Source of the DNA: JALYXV01 sp963733505
GTDB lineage: Bacteria > Actinomycetota > Acidimicrobiia > Acidimicrobiales > Palsa-688
Reading direction: 5' to 3'
DNA length: 64,000 bases
NCBI GenBank assembly: GCA_963733505.1
Contig: CAVTDW010000001.1
Coordinates: 175,778 to 239,777 of the forward strand
Numbering within the stretch: position 1 is the first letter of the stretch; every line of letters starts with the position of its first letter. A model generated the notes under the pieces. It saw nothing but the letters and a program-made list of their open reading frames with translations, did no database searches and had not been told where the DNA came from. Below are positions 46,513 through 55,024 of the stretch, piece by piece. The position numbers and the translations under genes were made by a program.

Positions 46513-47172
46513 TAGAGGCATAATAACCATGGCCGAGCTCGTGGAGTCGGTGTCAGCTGCCTCTGCTGCGGAGCCACCGTTGGAGGCCTTGGCCGTCGTC
46601 GTTGGACGACCCTCGCACGAGTAACGCCACCGCTGCGGCGCGTGAGCAAGGTGACGGCCACGGGCCGTGCCGTCGTTGTCGATGGCAGTCACCACCAGTC
46701 CCGCCCCTGACTCGGCCAACGCCGCGTCAAGAGGCCCTTCAGTCACCTGGCATTCGACGCCCGCCCGGATCAGCTCCTGAGCCCGGTCGTTGCACTGGCG
46801 CGAGCCGTTTTCGGGGATCAGGTGCAAAGAGCACTGGCGGGAAAATGCCACCCGCGCCGCCAGTTCGAGCGCCGCGGTGGCGTTTGGCCCTTCGCCGACC
46901 ACCGCCACCACTGGACCCGATTCGACCGTCGCAATGCCGGTGACGTCTGGAGCGACGACGACCGCCAGAACCCACGGCGCGGGCGGCCGAAGACGTTCGA
47001 CCAGTTCGGCCTCGGTGGCAGGGACTAAGACAATGTCGGCTTCGACCGCCGCCGCCTGGGCGACGAGATCGTCGCCGATTTCGTCGGACATCTGCGATCG
47101 GACCACTGAGCGCACGCCCCGCTGCTCAGCGCGCCGCCCTAGTGACCGGAGCCGTTCGAGTCCTGAGGTCAA
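46513..47172 (-). CDS. Universal-stress-like C-terminal domain, probably part of the antiporter gene
   Basis: The frame directly after the antiporter stop encodes a Rossmann-like domain (ERLRSLGRRAEQRGVRSVVRSQ, ADIVLVPATEAELVERL, PVVAVVGEGPNATAALELAARVAFSRQCSLHLIPE) of the kind fused to the C-terminus of some Kef-type antiporters. A missing base at about 47170 would join GSPES to LTSGLERL and make one protein. The extreme C-terminus is unclear: one frame runs on into the orphan gene, and another (LLTRRSGGVTRARVV) ends at TAA 46513. I give 46513 as a working end. Confidence 0.5.
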
Positions 47173-48680
47173 CTCTCCGGGCTACCAGGTCCGATGCCCT
47201 CCACCCGATTGAATCTGGTGAGCACCATTTCCGACGGCCCCTCGTCGCCGATCAGATCGGCTGCGATGTCGACCAACAATTCGCCGGCCCCATCATCGCC
47301 GACGACGGCGAGGACCCGGTAGGCGTTGTCCGGGCCGAGCGAGGCCACGTCGGAATCTGCGATATCGCGTTCGAGAAGCCGGTCGGGATATGCCAGGCGT
47401 AGCAAGGGTTCCGTCATGATCGTGGTGAGAACCGCCATGGCGACGAGCATGGTGAATAGGCGGGTATCGAGGACCCCGAACTCCCGGCCCACGTTGAGAA
47501 TGACAAGTTCGGTGAGACCCCGGGTGTTCATCAGTACGCCCAGTGCGGTCGCCTTGTGGGTTGGCATTCCCTGCAGCCGGGCGGCCGCCGTGGCACCGAC
47601 AAACTTGCCGACGATGGCGACCAGCAGGATCAGCGGCAGCTGGGTGAATGCCTCGCGGCCCAAGTGGCGGAGGTCGACGCTGAAGCCGGTCACGATGAAG
47701 AACAACGGAAGCAGCAGGAGGACGCTTACCTCCTCGAGGCGCTCGATGATGTCGCGGAAGAACTGGGCCGTGTCCTTGCGTGGCATCACGATTCCGAAGA
47801 GGAACGCTCCGAAGATCTGATGGATGCCGATCGACTCGGTGATGAACGACGAGACGAGGAAGCCGATGACGACCGCTGCCAGAACATCGGGCGTCAGGTG
47901 TCCGCGCTCGCGATAACGCCGGGCGAGCAGTTCCAGGGCGGGCTTCACCACAATGAACATGGCGGCCACAAAGGCGAGGGATTCGAGCAGGATGAGGGGC
48001 AGGCTCAGCGCTCCGCTTGACGTGATGATGGCAAGTACCAGCGCCAGCAGGGACCAAGCCACGACGTCGTCCACCGCCGCGCAGGCCAGGGCGAGAGTTC
48101 CGATCTCGGTGCGGTACATCCGACGCTCGATCAGAATCCGGGCGAGGACCGGGAATGCGGTAATCGACATCGACGCCCCGATGAACAGGGCGAACGGGAC
48201 GAAACGGTGGGCCGCCGGTGCGTCGGCGCCCATGTGCGACCCATGGATCGCAGTGGCGAGGAGGATGCCGAGGGCGAACGGCAGCGCTATCGAGGAGAGC
48301 GAGATGACGCCCGCGACGCGTCCCTTGCCCCGGATGAGCGATATGTCAACGTCGAGCCCGACGATGAACATGAAGATGATGAGGCCCAGCTGCGCCAGGA
48401 TCCCCAGGTAGGGGCGCACATCGGTGGGGAACACCCGCGCCGGCAGGTGGCCGGGGAGCAGGCCAAGCAGGCTCGGTCCGAGCGCGATGCCCGCCAGGAT
48501 CTCGCCGACAACAGCCGGCTGGCGGATCTTCTTGAACAGGGCGCCGGCCAGGCGGGCTACCGCCACGATGATGGCGATGTCGATGAAAACGATCGCGGTG
48601 AGGTCGTCCGCGCTGCGAGTGCTCGCCGCCGCCAGGGACGCGGACCTGACCGCGCTCGCGGCGGCTGCTGGCAGCAACAC
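47169..48680 (-). CDS. Kef-type cation:proton antiporter (CPA2)
   Basis: A monovalent cation:proton antiporter with about twelve membrane segments. VARLAGALFKKIRQPAVVGEILAGIALGPSLLGLLPG is the CPA2 entry region (seen as QPAVVGEILAGI), followed by LGLIIFMFIVGLDVDI with the conserved Asp, ASMSITAFPVLARIL, ACAAVDDVVAW with the paired Asp, and GVLMNTRGLTELVILNVG. The start is uncertain: GTG 48680 gives a short N-terminus before the first helix, and ATG 48812 adds 44 polar residues. It is divergent from the MFS exporter gene, sharing the operator region. A universal-stress-like domain follows in the next frame. Confidence 0.85.
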   Translation of the reverse strand: MLLPAAAASAVRSASLAAASTRSADDLTAIVFIDIAIIVAVARLAGALFKKIRQPAVVGEILAGIALGPSLLGLLPGHLPARVFPTDVRPYLGILAQLGLIIFMFIVGLDVDISLIRGKGRVAGVISLSSIALPFALGILLATAIHGSHMGADAPAAHRFVPFALFIGASMSITAFPVLARILIERRMYRTEIGTLALACAAVDDVVAWSLLALVLAIITSSGALSLPLILLESLAFVAAMFIVVKPALELLARRYRERGHLTPDVLAAVVIGFLVSSFITESIGIHQIFGAFLFGIVMPRKDTAQFFRDIIERLEEVSVLLLLPLFFIVTGFSVDLRHLGREAFTQLPLILLVAIVGKFVGATAAARLQGMPTHKATALGVLMNTRGLTELVILNVGREFGVLDTRLFTMLVAMAVLTTIMTEPLLRLAYPDRLLERDIADSDVASLGPDNAYRVLAVVGDDGAGELLVDIAADLIGDEGPSEMVLTRFNRVEGIGPGSPES

Positions 48681-48862
48681 CGACGGATCGTAACCGAGGC
48701 ACTGGTTGGCTCGACGCCCGGAACCAGCGAGGAAGAACCTGTCCGCGCTTGGGGAGGTGGACGGCGTTCGGCGGTACCGGCTCGGGGCGGGGCGCGGCTG
48801 GGTCTGCGGCATGGCTCGGGTCCAGCCGGAACACGGCCGCATTTTCCCCGATGGTTTGGAAT

Positions 48863-48915
48863 ACGGGACGGTACCGTTTCGTTGGTGAGTATTGTGGAAC
48901 GAGGACGTTCCGTAT
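48863..48915. promoter_or_regulatory. Probable TetR operators upstream of the MFS gene
   Basis: A 20-bp dyad at 48863-48882, ACG-GG-ACGGTACCGT-TT-CGT, matches in eight of ten pairs around a perfect 10-bp palindrome. A second dyad, GGAACG-N4-CGTTCC, spans 48896-48911. ATACGGGACG (48861-48870) also recurs inverted as CGTTCCGTAT (48906-48915). This fits two sites for one dimeric regulator, presumably the TetR protein encoded after the exporter. Confidence 0.6.
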
Positions 48916-48936
48916 CGATAGAAAGGACCCGCGGAC

Positions 48937-50643
48937 ATGGAAGCTTCGGCTCTCGCCTATAGCCGCCGCTGGTGGACACTCGCCGTGTTGTGCTTCAGCC
49001 TCCTCGTGATTGGCGTTGACAACACCATCCTCAATGTGGCGCTGCCGACGCTCGTGCGGGACCTGCACGCCACGGCCAGCCAGTTGCAGTGGATCGTCGA
49101 CGCCTACACGCTGGTGTTCGCCGGGTTGCTGCTGACCGCGGGCAGCCTGGGCGACCGTTTCGGTCGCAAGAAGGCGCTCAGCTTGGGGCTGATGATCTTC
49201 GGTACGGGGTCGGTGTTGTCGGCGTTCTCGGGGTCGGCGACGGCATTGATCGCCACCCGATCGCTCATGGGCGTCGGTGGGGCCATCATCATGCCGGCCA
49301 CGCTTTCGATCCTGACCAACACCTTCACCAACCCGTCAGAGCGGGCCAAGGCCATCGGGATCTGGGCGGGCGTTTCGGGCATGGGCATCGCCGTGGGCCC
49401 GATTGCCGGCGGCTGGCTGCTGCAGCACTTCTGGTGGGGTTCGGTGTTCCTCGTCAACGTGCCCGTTGTGATCGTCGCCCTCATCGGCGGTTGGTACCTG
49501 ATCACCGACTCCCGTGACCCATCCAAGCCCAAGCTCGATCCGGTGGGCGCGGGGCTGTCGATTGTCGGCCTGACCGCCTTGTTGTGGGGCCTCATCGAGG
49601 CGCCGTCGCACGGGTGGCTGTCCACGCCCATCTTGGGTGCCTACGCCATCGCGGCGGTCGTCATCGGGGTCTTCGTCGCCTGGGAGCGGCGCAGCGACCA
49701 TCCGATGCTGGACGTGCGAGTGTTCGAGAATCCACGCTTCAGCGCCGCCAGTTCGGCCATCACGCTGGTGTTCTTCTCGATGTTCGGGTCGTTCTTCCTG
49801 ATCACGCAGTACCTGCAGAACGTCCGGGGATACTCGCCTCTGGAGGCGGGATTGCGGATCGCGCCGATCGCGGCGGTGTTGTTCGTCGCCGCCCCGGCGT
49901 CGAGCACGCTGGTGCGCTGGTTCGGCTCCAAGCTCGTCGTGGCGGGCGGATTGGCGATCGCTGCGTTGGGGCTGTTCCTCTTCGCCGGGCTCACCGTCTC
50001 CTCGGCCTACGTCAGCGTGCTGGCGGCGCTGCTCGTGCTCGGCTTGGGCATGTCGTTGACCATGGCGCCGGCGACGGAGTCGATCATGGGCTCGTTGCCC
50101 CGGGCCAAGGCGGGCGTTGGTTCGGCGGTCAATGACACCACCCGTCAGGTCGGCGGTGCCCTCGGCGTGGCCGTGCTCGGCAGCGTCGTGTCGTCGGGGT
50201 ATGCCACCCGGATCAGCTCGGCGCTCAGCCACGGCGGATTGTCGGCGAGTGCGGTGAGCTCGGCCCGTGACTCTGTTGGCGGCGCGGTCAGCGCCGGGCA
50301 GCAGGTCGGGGGCCAGGCTGGCCAGGCGCTGGCCACGGCCGCCCGTCACGGTTTTGTCGGCGCCATGCGGCCCGCGATGTTGATCGCGGCTGGGGTGACG
50401 ATGGTCGGTGTTTTGATCGTCCTGGCGTTCCTGCCCGCCCGGGCGGTCGACGAGTTCGATGTTCCGGTGCTGGTGGCTGACGATGGCGCGGGGGCTGCGG
50501 TTGGTGCTGCGGCGGTTGGTGCTGCTGGGGCGGCGGGGGCCGGAGCGGGGGCGGTGCCGACGGGCGCGGCTGTCGATGATGGCGGCCGTCGTGACGATGA
50601 CGAGCCGGCGCCGGAACTGGTGCCGGGCTGGCTTGGAGCCTGA
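48937..50643 (+). CDS. MFS drug exporter, DHA2 (EmrB/QacA) family
   Basis: A 568-residue proton-driven exporter with 14 predicted segments. The start RRWWTLAVLCFSLLVIGVDNTILNVALPTL is the DHA2 motif D1 (VDNTILNVALP), LGDRFGRKKAL is motif A between helices 2 and 3, and GVSGMGIAVGPIAGGWLLQ is motif C of antiporters. The C-terminal 60 residues are Ala/Gly- and Asp-rich and cytoplasmic. GAAAGGA lies 11 bp before the ATG. The operator region upstream and the tetR gene about 150 bp downstream suggest induction by a toxic compound. Substrates cannot be read from the sequence. Confidence 0.95.
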   Translation: MEASALAYSRRWWTLAVLCFSLLVIGVDNTILNVALPTLVRDLHATASQLQWIVDAYTLVFAGLLLTAGSLGDRFGRKKALSLGLMIFGTGSVLSAFSGSATALIATRSLMGVGGAIIMPATLSILTNTFTNPSERAKAIGIWAGVSGMGIAVGPIAGGWLLQHFWWGSVFLVNVPVVIVALIGGWYLITDSRDPSKPKLDPVGAGLSIVGLTALLWGLIEAPSHGWLSTPILGAYAIAAVVIGVFVAWERRSDHPMLDVRVFENPRFSAASSAITLVFFSMFGSFFLITQYLQNVRGYSPLEAGLRIAPIAAVLFVAAPASSTLVRWFGSKLVVAGGLAIAALGLFLFAGLTVSSAYVSVLAALLVLGLGMSLTMAPATESIMGSLPRAKAGVGSAVNDTTRQVGGALGVAVLGSVVSSGYATRISSALSHGGLSASAVSSARDSVGGAVSAGQQVGGQAGQALATAARHGFVGAMRPAMLIAAGVTMVGVLIVLAFLPARAVDEFDVPVLVADDGAGAAVGAAAVGAAGAAGAGAGAVPTGAAVDDGGRRDDDEPAPELVPGWLGA

Positions 50644-50799
50644 GGTTGACGTGGTGGTGGGCGTGGCGGAGCTTGGTGCGTGTACACCGAGAGCCGCCAC
50701 GCCCGTTGCGATCGGACGGTTTGACGGCGGCGGGAGCCACACTGGTGGGAGGATATCGACGGTGAGAAACGTGCCAGCAGCACGACAGGTAGGTGCCAG

Positions 50800-51387
50800 A
50801 TGGGACCAGTAACGGCGGTACGGGAGGCACGACACGGTCGGCCTCGGGACCCTCAGGTGGATTCGGCCATCCGGCAGGCGGCGCTCGAACTACTGGTCGA
50901 GGAGGGCTTCGACCGGATGAGCATGGAGGGTGTGGCGAGCCGGGCCGGTGTTGGCAAGGCGGCCATCTACCGGCGATGGGACAGCAAGACGGCGTTGGTG
51001 GTCGATTCCATCCACGACCTGGTGTCGTTGAAACTCGACTGGCCGAACTCGGGCGACATCCGGGCGGATCTGGAGGTCATCTTCACGCAGTCGTTGAACA
51101 AGATGCGGGGGATGGAAGGCGGGCTGATGGCCGCTGTTGCCGGCGAGATGGTCCGCAACAAGGAGCTCGGGGCGGGGGTCCGGGCGCAGTTTGTCGGGTG
51201 CCGCAAGGAGGACTTGTTGGACCGCATCCGGGGGGCCATCGACGACGGCCAGCTGCAGCCGGGGGACGCAGAACTGCTGGCCGAGGTGGGTTTCGCCATC
51301 ATCCACCACCGGATGCTGCTCTCCGACGCGCCGCTGAGCGACGACCTGCCCAAAAGGTTGGTCGCGCAGTTCTTTCCTCAGGAGTAA
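50800..51387 (+). CDS. TetR-family transcriptional regulator
   Basis: A 195-residue TetR regulator. The N-terminal helix-turn-helix spans about 22-65 (AIRQAALELLVEEGFDRMSMEGVASRAGVGKAAIYRRWDSKTALV). The C-terminal domain (GGLMAAVAGEMVRNKELGAG, LLDRIRGAIDDGQLQPGDAELLAEVGFAIIHHRM in one continuous run) resembles TetR_C_11. It probably represses the MFS exporter gene upstream through the dyads at 48863-48915, and may control itself. ATG 50800 is the likely start. The patatin gene follows after 11 bp and may be co-transcribed. Confidence 0.93.
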   Translation: MGPVTAVREARHGRPRDPQVDSAIRQAALELLVEEGFDRMSMEGVASRAGVGKAAIYRRWDSKTALVVDSIHDLVSLKLDWPNSGDIRADLEVIFTQSLNKMRGMEGGLMAAVAGEMVRNKELGAGVRAQFVGCRKEDLLDRIRGAIDDGQLQPGDAELLAEVGFAIIHHRMLLSDAPLSDDLPKRLVAQFFPQE

Positions 51388-51398
51388 CTTCTGGTGCG

Positions 51399-52217
51399 AT
51401 GACGACCGCGTTCGTACTCGCAGGAGGCGCCAGCCTCGGTGCGGTACAGGCGGGGATGGTCGAAGTGCTGGGCGAGGCGGGCATCCTTCCCGACCTGATC
51501 GTGGGCAGTTCGGTAGGTGCGCTGAACGGGGCGTGGCTGGCCAGCCACCCCGGCCCTGAGGGCGCCCAGATGCTGAGGGACGTGTGGCTGTCGGTGCGGC
51601 GGCGGGATGTGTTCCCGTTTTCACCGGTGCGGATCGTGCGGGGGTTGGCGGGGCGAATCGATCACACGGTCAGCCCGGCGCCGCTGGCGCGGTGGATGTC
51701 GGTGCGGGCGCCGTTCTTTCAGCTGGAGCAGGCGGCGATCCCGTTGCATGTCGTGGCGACGGATCTGTCGACCGGGATGCCGGTGGTGTTGTCGACGGGA
51801 GACGCGATCGAGGCACTGCTGGCGAGTGCCGCGATTCCCGGAGTGTTTCCGCCGGTCGAGATCAACGGCCGGCTGTTGGTGGACGGTGGGTTGGCGGCCA
51901 ACACGCCGGTCAGCCAGGCGATCGACCTGGGGGCTGATGTGGTGTATCTGCTTCCCACCGTCAGCGATGCGCCGGGTGCGAGGGCGAAGAGCGCGGCGGG
52001 CGTGGCGTTTCAGTCGATGGCGCATCTGCTGGGGAACGCGTCACTGAGCGAGATCCGGGCGAATGCGTCGCGTTGCACGTTGTTTGTGGTGCCCCCGCCG
52101 CCGTCGATCGGGGTGTCCCCGTTCGACTTCCGGCACAGCCGGGAGTTGATGGACCGCGCCAGGGACACGACGCGGGCCTGGCTGGCGTCGCGGGAACCGG
52201 TGCCAGCGGAGCTTTAG
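51399..52217 (+). CDS. Patatin-like phospholipase
   Basis: A 272-residue lipid acyl hydrolase. The start AFVLAGGASLGAVQAGMV holds the oxyanion Gly-rich loop, VGSSVGALNG is the Gly-x-Ser-x-Gly nucleophile motif (Ser38), and LLVDGGLAANTPV carries the catalytic Asp of the Ser-Asp dyad. No signal peptide is seen, so it acts in the cytoplasm or is exported by another route. ATG 51399 begins 11 bp after the tetR stop. A role in membrane lipid turnover under drug stress would fit its place next to an exporter, but this is inference. Confidence 0.92.
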   Translation: MTTAFVLAGGASLGAVQAGMVEVLGEAGILPDLIVGSSVGALNGAWLASHPGPEGAQMLRDVWLSVRRRDVFPFSPVRIVRGLAGRIDHTVSPAPLARWMSVRAPFFQLEQAAIPLHVVATDLSTGMPVVLSTGDAIEALLASAAIPGVFPPVEINGRLLVDGGLAANTPVSQAIDLGADVVYLLPTVSDAPGARAKSAAGVAFQSMAHLLGNASLSEIRANASRCTLFVVPPPPSIGVSPFDFRHSRELMDRARDTTRAWLASREPVPAEL

Positions 52218-52271
52218 GGGTCCGGGGGGGCGTGGTGGGCGGCTTCGGTTGTGGTGAAGGCGGCGGGCGCG

Positions 52272-52392
52272 GGCGTCGGGGTGGGCGTGGGCGTGGCGTG
52301 GGCGATGCGTGGGGTGGGCGTGATGCGGGCGTTGGCGTGATGCGGGCGTTGGCGTGGGCGTGGGCGTGGGCGTGATGCGAGCGTGGGCGGTG
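52272..52392. repeat. GTGGGC-type minisatellite with two exact 17-bp copies
   Basis: About 120 bp of GTGGGC/GTTGGC/GATGCG-like units upstream of the alcohol dehydrogenase. TGATGCGGGCGTTGGCG is repeated exactly at 52321-52337 and 52338-52354, followed by four units of GTGGGC. Strong G/C strand asymmetry suggests G-quadruplex potential on the plus strand. Confidence 0.75.
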
Positions 52393-53423
52393 ATGCAACC
52401 CCGGCCGCTTGCCGTTCCCGGCGCGGTCGGCGGGGCGGGCGATCTTGGTGTCGGGGAGGGGCCGCTGGTTGCGGTCGAGCGACCGGTACCGGAACCCGGT
52501 CCGGGCCAGATCTTGGTCAAGGTCTCGACATGTGGGGTGTGCCGGACGGACCTCCATCTGGTGGAGGGCGACCTGCCCCCGCACGGTCAGGGCGTGATTC
52601 CCGGACACGAAGTTGTCGGGCGGGTGGATGCTCTGGGAAGTGGGGCGGATCGGTTTGCCATCGGCGACCGGGTCGGCATTCCCTGGCTTCGCCATACCTG
52701 CGGGGTGTGCCGTTGGTGTCGGTCCGGCCGCGAGAACCTCTGCGTGGACCCAGCCTTCACCGGGTGGGACGCAGACGGCGGGTATGCCGAGTACGCCGTG
52801 ATCGACGCCGAGTACGCGTATTCGATTCCCGCCGAGTTCGACGACGAGAAGGCCGCTCCACTGCTGTGCGCGGGAATCATCGGCTTCCGGGCCTTGCGGC
52901 GGTCAGGGTTGGCACCCGGCGGCGGCGCTTGGGGATCTACGGCTTCGGCGGCTCGGCCCACCTGGCAGCGCAGGTGGCGCTCCACGAGGGGGCGACGGTC
53001 CATGTCATGACCCGGTCTCGGTCGGCGCAGGATCTGGCGCTGTCGATCGGGGCGGCGAGTGCCCAAGGCAGCTCCGACCCGCCGCCGGAACCGCTGGATG
53101 CGGCCATCCTGTTCGCGCCGGTCGGCGATCTGGTGCCGTACGCGCTGGCGGCGCTGGAACGGGGTGGAACGCTGGCCGTGGCCGGGATCCACCTGAGCGC
53201 CATACCGGCGCTCAACTATGAGCGGCACTTGTTTCAGGAGCGTCAGTTGTGCAGCGTGACGGCCAACACCCGGGGCGATGGCGAGGAGTTCCTGCGGATC
53301 GCGGCCGAGATCCCGATCAAGGTTACGACCACGCCGTTTGGGCTCTCCGAGGCACCGGCGGCCTTGCGGGCGCTGGCCGAGGATCGGGTCGAAGGTGCCG
53401 CCGTCCTGCACGCCGACCGGTAG
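52393..53423 (+). CDS. Zinc-dependent alcohol dehydrogenase (one frame break)
   Basis: A 343-residue medium-chain dehydrogenase after repair. CGVCRTDLHLVEGDLP carries the catalytic zinc Cys, VIPGHEVVGRV the catalytic His-Glu, CGVCRWCRSGRENLC the four-Cys structural zinc loop. The frame breaks near 52929 in a GGC repeat. One missing base joins LAPGGG to RLGIYGFGGSAHLAAQVA, the nucleotide-binding motif. The C-terminal ALNYERHLFQERQLCSVTANTR is family-like. It oxidises an alcohol or reduces an aldehyde with NAD(P). The substrate is unknown. ATG 52393 follows the G-rich repeat directly. Confidence 0.88.
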
Positions 53424-53469
53424 CTCCAGGCCCGGCGGCCACGAACTGCCAGTAGGATGCCCCGGTCAA

Positions 53470-53566
53470 GCGCTCGTAGCTCAACGGATTAGAGCATCTG
53501 ACTACGGATCAGAAGGTGGGGTTCGAATCCCTCCGAAGGTTGGGGGTTCGAATCCCTCCGAGCGCG
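53470..53566 (+). tRNA. tRNA-Arg (anticodon ACG) with internal T-arm duplication
   Basis: Acceptor GCGCTCG pairs with CGAGCGC, the anticodon stem TCTGA/TCAGA carries loop CTACGGA with anticodon ACG at 53504-53506. The variable loop and T-arm occur twice: 53512-53534 (23 nt) and 53535-53559 (25 nt), the first copy lacking one T and one G. Using only the second copy gives a perfect tRNA (T-arm GGGGG-TTCGAAT-CCCTC). As sequenced the gene would make an over-long transcript. CCA is not encoded. Confidence 0.85.
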
Positions 53567-53937
53567 CCTCTCCGATCTGGCCGCTGACCTGCGGTGATAT
53601 CCGAACACCACGGCCGCTGGTCGGGGTCGAGTTCTGCGCCGCACCAGCAAGGGGCGCGATTTCGCCATCTACGGCCTGTTGGGCGAAGTGGCGCGCGAGC
53701 CGCCACAACCCCTCCTGCTCGTCCAGCCGCGGGATGGGGAGCTCGTCAACGGTGTCTTCGAGCGCCCGCTTGATCGCCCAATAGTCGTCTGGGTGCAGCC
53801 CGGCGAGGAGGCGGAGGCTTCGAGTGTCCTCGCCACGCACCAGAGCCTCAGTGGCAACCGTCGACCAAGTCCTCAGCCGGCATGCGTCCGACCGCCCACC
53901 GAAGGGCCGCCGTCGCCAGAGGCAGGTCGGCCGTCAT
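53502..53937 (-). CDS. Hypothetical protein ending inside tRNA-Arg (one frame break)
   Basis: A 144-residue protein if one G is dropped near 53861, joining MPAEDLVD to VATEALVRGED. It starts at ATG 53937 (MTADLPLATAALRWAVG). The part before the tRNA is helical (RSLRLLAGLHPDDYWAIKRALEDTVDELP, LWRLARHFAQQAVDGEIAP). The last 30 residues read antisense through the tRNA, including the GFEPPT peptide typical of a tRNA T-arm, so the true C-terminus is probably nearer 53580. I do not recognise the family. Resembles small actinobacterial proteins that mix LAG and Trp/Arg helices. Confidence 0.5.
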
Positions 53938-53964
53938 GACCTTGCTCCTCGCAGAGCTCTGGCG

Positions 53965-54369
53965 TCAGGCGCGCTCCACGCGCACACGAGCGACAGCTGC
54001 GAGCAGCCGCCGAAGGTCGGTCGGGTCGGTTGTGAATACCACTCCGGCGCCAGCGTCCGCTGCGTGCGCCGCGACGATGGCATCGATCCCGCTCGGCGGA
54101 CGGCGTCCGGCGGCCCTGGAAGCCGTGTAGCGGAGCGCGCCGGCTTGCCGAGCCAGCGGCTCTTCCGTGACCGTCGTGCCGATCCGATTGATGGCTTGGT
54201 TCACGGGGGCATCGGTCGGCCGTCCGGTGATCGCTTCGGCGAGGACCGCAATCGGGATGATCGGCGTCCATCCCGAGCGCAGCAGGTCGCTGACGACCGC
54301 TCGGAACTCCCTGTTCGTCACGACCTGATCGATCACACCGCTGTCGAGGACGATCACCGGCTCCGTCAT
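53965..54369 (-). CDS. PIN-domain ribonuclease (VapC-like toxin)
   Basis: A 134-residue PIN-domain protein. Acidic residues that would bind magnesium are at Asp9 (VIVLDSGV), Glu45 (VLAEAITG), Asp96 (SGIDAIVAAHA) and Asp115 (FTTDPTDL), the VapC pattern. Toxins of this type cleave RNA, often tRNA or rRNA. The start overlaps the stop of the antitoxin gene (ATGA). Its position 400 bp from a tRNA gene with a duplicated T-arm is notable but not evidence of a target. Confidence 0.88.
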   Translation of the reverse strand: MTEPVIVLDSGVIDQVVTNREFRAVVSDLLRSGWTPIIPIAVLAEAITGRPTDAPVNQAINRIGTTVTEEPLARQAGALRYTASRAAGRRPPSGIDAIVAAHAADAGAGVVFTTDPTDLRRLLAAVARVRVERA

Positions 54370-54614
54370 TCGCCGACCGCTGCTCGCAAATGCTCAGCAC
54401 GATTCGCGGCGCGTGCACGGACATCAGGCGGGGTCGGATCGGCCGCCTCAAGCTCGTCCAGGAGCGCCAGGAGGGCAGTCCGGCGCTCGTCGCGTTCGAG
54501 CTTCTCCTGCAGGGCTGCGTCGACGTACGCCGATAGCCCTCGTGGGCCAGCCGCGTGCCGCGCCCTCTCGATCGCCTCAGCCTCTAACGTCACAGAAACC
54601 TTCTGCGTTGCCAC
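54366..54614 (-). CDS. Ribbon-helix-helix antitoxin (VapB-like)
   Basis: An 82-residue acidic protein upstream of the PIN toxin. The N-terminus QKVSVTLEAEAIERARHAAGPRGLSAYVDAAL has the strand and two helices of a ribbon-helix-helix DNA-binding fold, with SVTL the strand. The C-terminal half (ALLALLDELEAADPTPP) is the likely toxin-binding tail. It should neutralise the toxin and repress the pair. The overlap of its stop with the toxin start is normal for such modules. Confidence 0.85.
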   Translation of the reverse strand: MATQKVSVTLEAEAIERARHAAGPRGLSAYVDAALQEKLERDERRTALLALLDELEAADPTPPDVRARAANRAEHLRAAVGE

Positions 54615-54802
54615 GCCGCCATCATAGTCCGTCGGCGCGCTCGTATCGCCTACTTATCGCCTACCCCAAGCCATCCCGCAGAACGGCACGGGCCGGGCAC
54701 CTGATCCGGCCTGAGAAATCGCGTAAATAGTGGCCACCTGGCCGATGTTTCTGAGTGCCACCGCTGCGATCCTGGCTTCGTGCAGGAACGCCGGCAGTCG
54801 AC

Positions 54803-55015
54803 ATGAACATCCAGATCGATGTGCGGGTGACCCAACCACCTGCCGGCGAGGTTTGCGTCGGTGGCGCGGAACCACGACCCTTCACCGGCTGGCTGCAGTT
54901 GCTGAGGATCCTGTCCGACGTCCTCGCAGGAAGCGGCGAAAATGGCGACGAGCGACCGTTGAGCCGGCACCTCGCTGGGTCCGACACCTTCCACGCCCGT
55001 GATTCCTCGCCCTGA
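54803..55015 (+). CDS. Small conserved hypothetical protein
   Basis: A 70-residue protein starting at ATG 54803 (MNIQIDVRVTQPPAGEVCVGG). PPAGEVCVGG and PFTGWLQLLRILSDVLAG look like a short sandwich followed by a helix, a pattern seen in small actinobacterial proteins of unknown role. The frame is open further upstream, but Arg-rich. It ends 10 bp before the LuxR regulator stop on the other strand. Real coding is likely but not certain. Confidence 0.5.
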   Translation: MNIQIDVRVTQPPAGEVCVGGAEPRPFTGWLQLLRILSDVLAGSGENGDERPLSRHLAGSDTFHARDSSP

Positions 55016-55024
55016 GTCGCCGGA

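Noticed and set aside
53502..53590. Peptide with GFEPPT near the end of the minus-strand gene
   Set aside because: It is the antisense translation of the tRNA T-arm and is not a protein motif.
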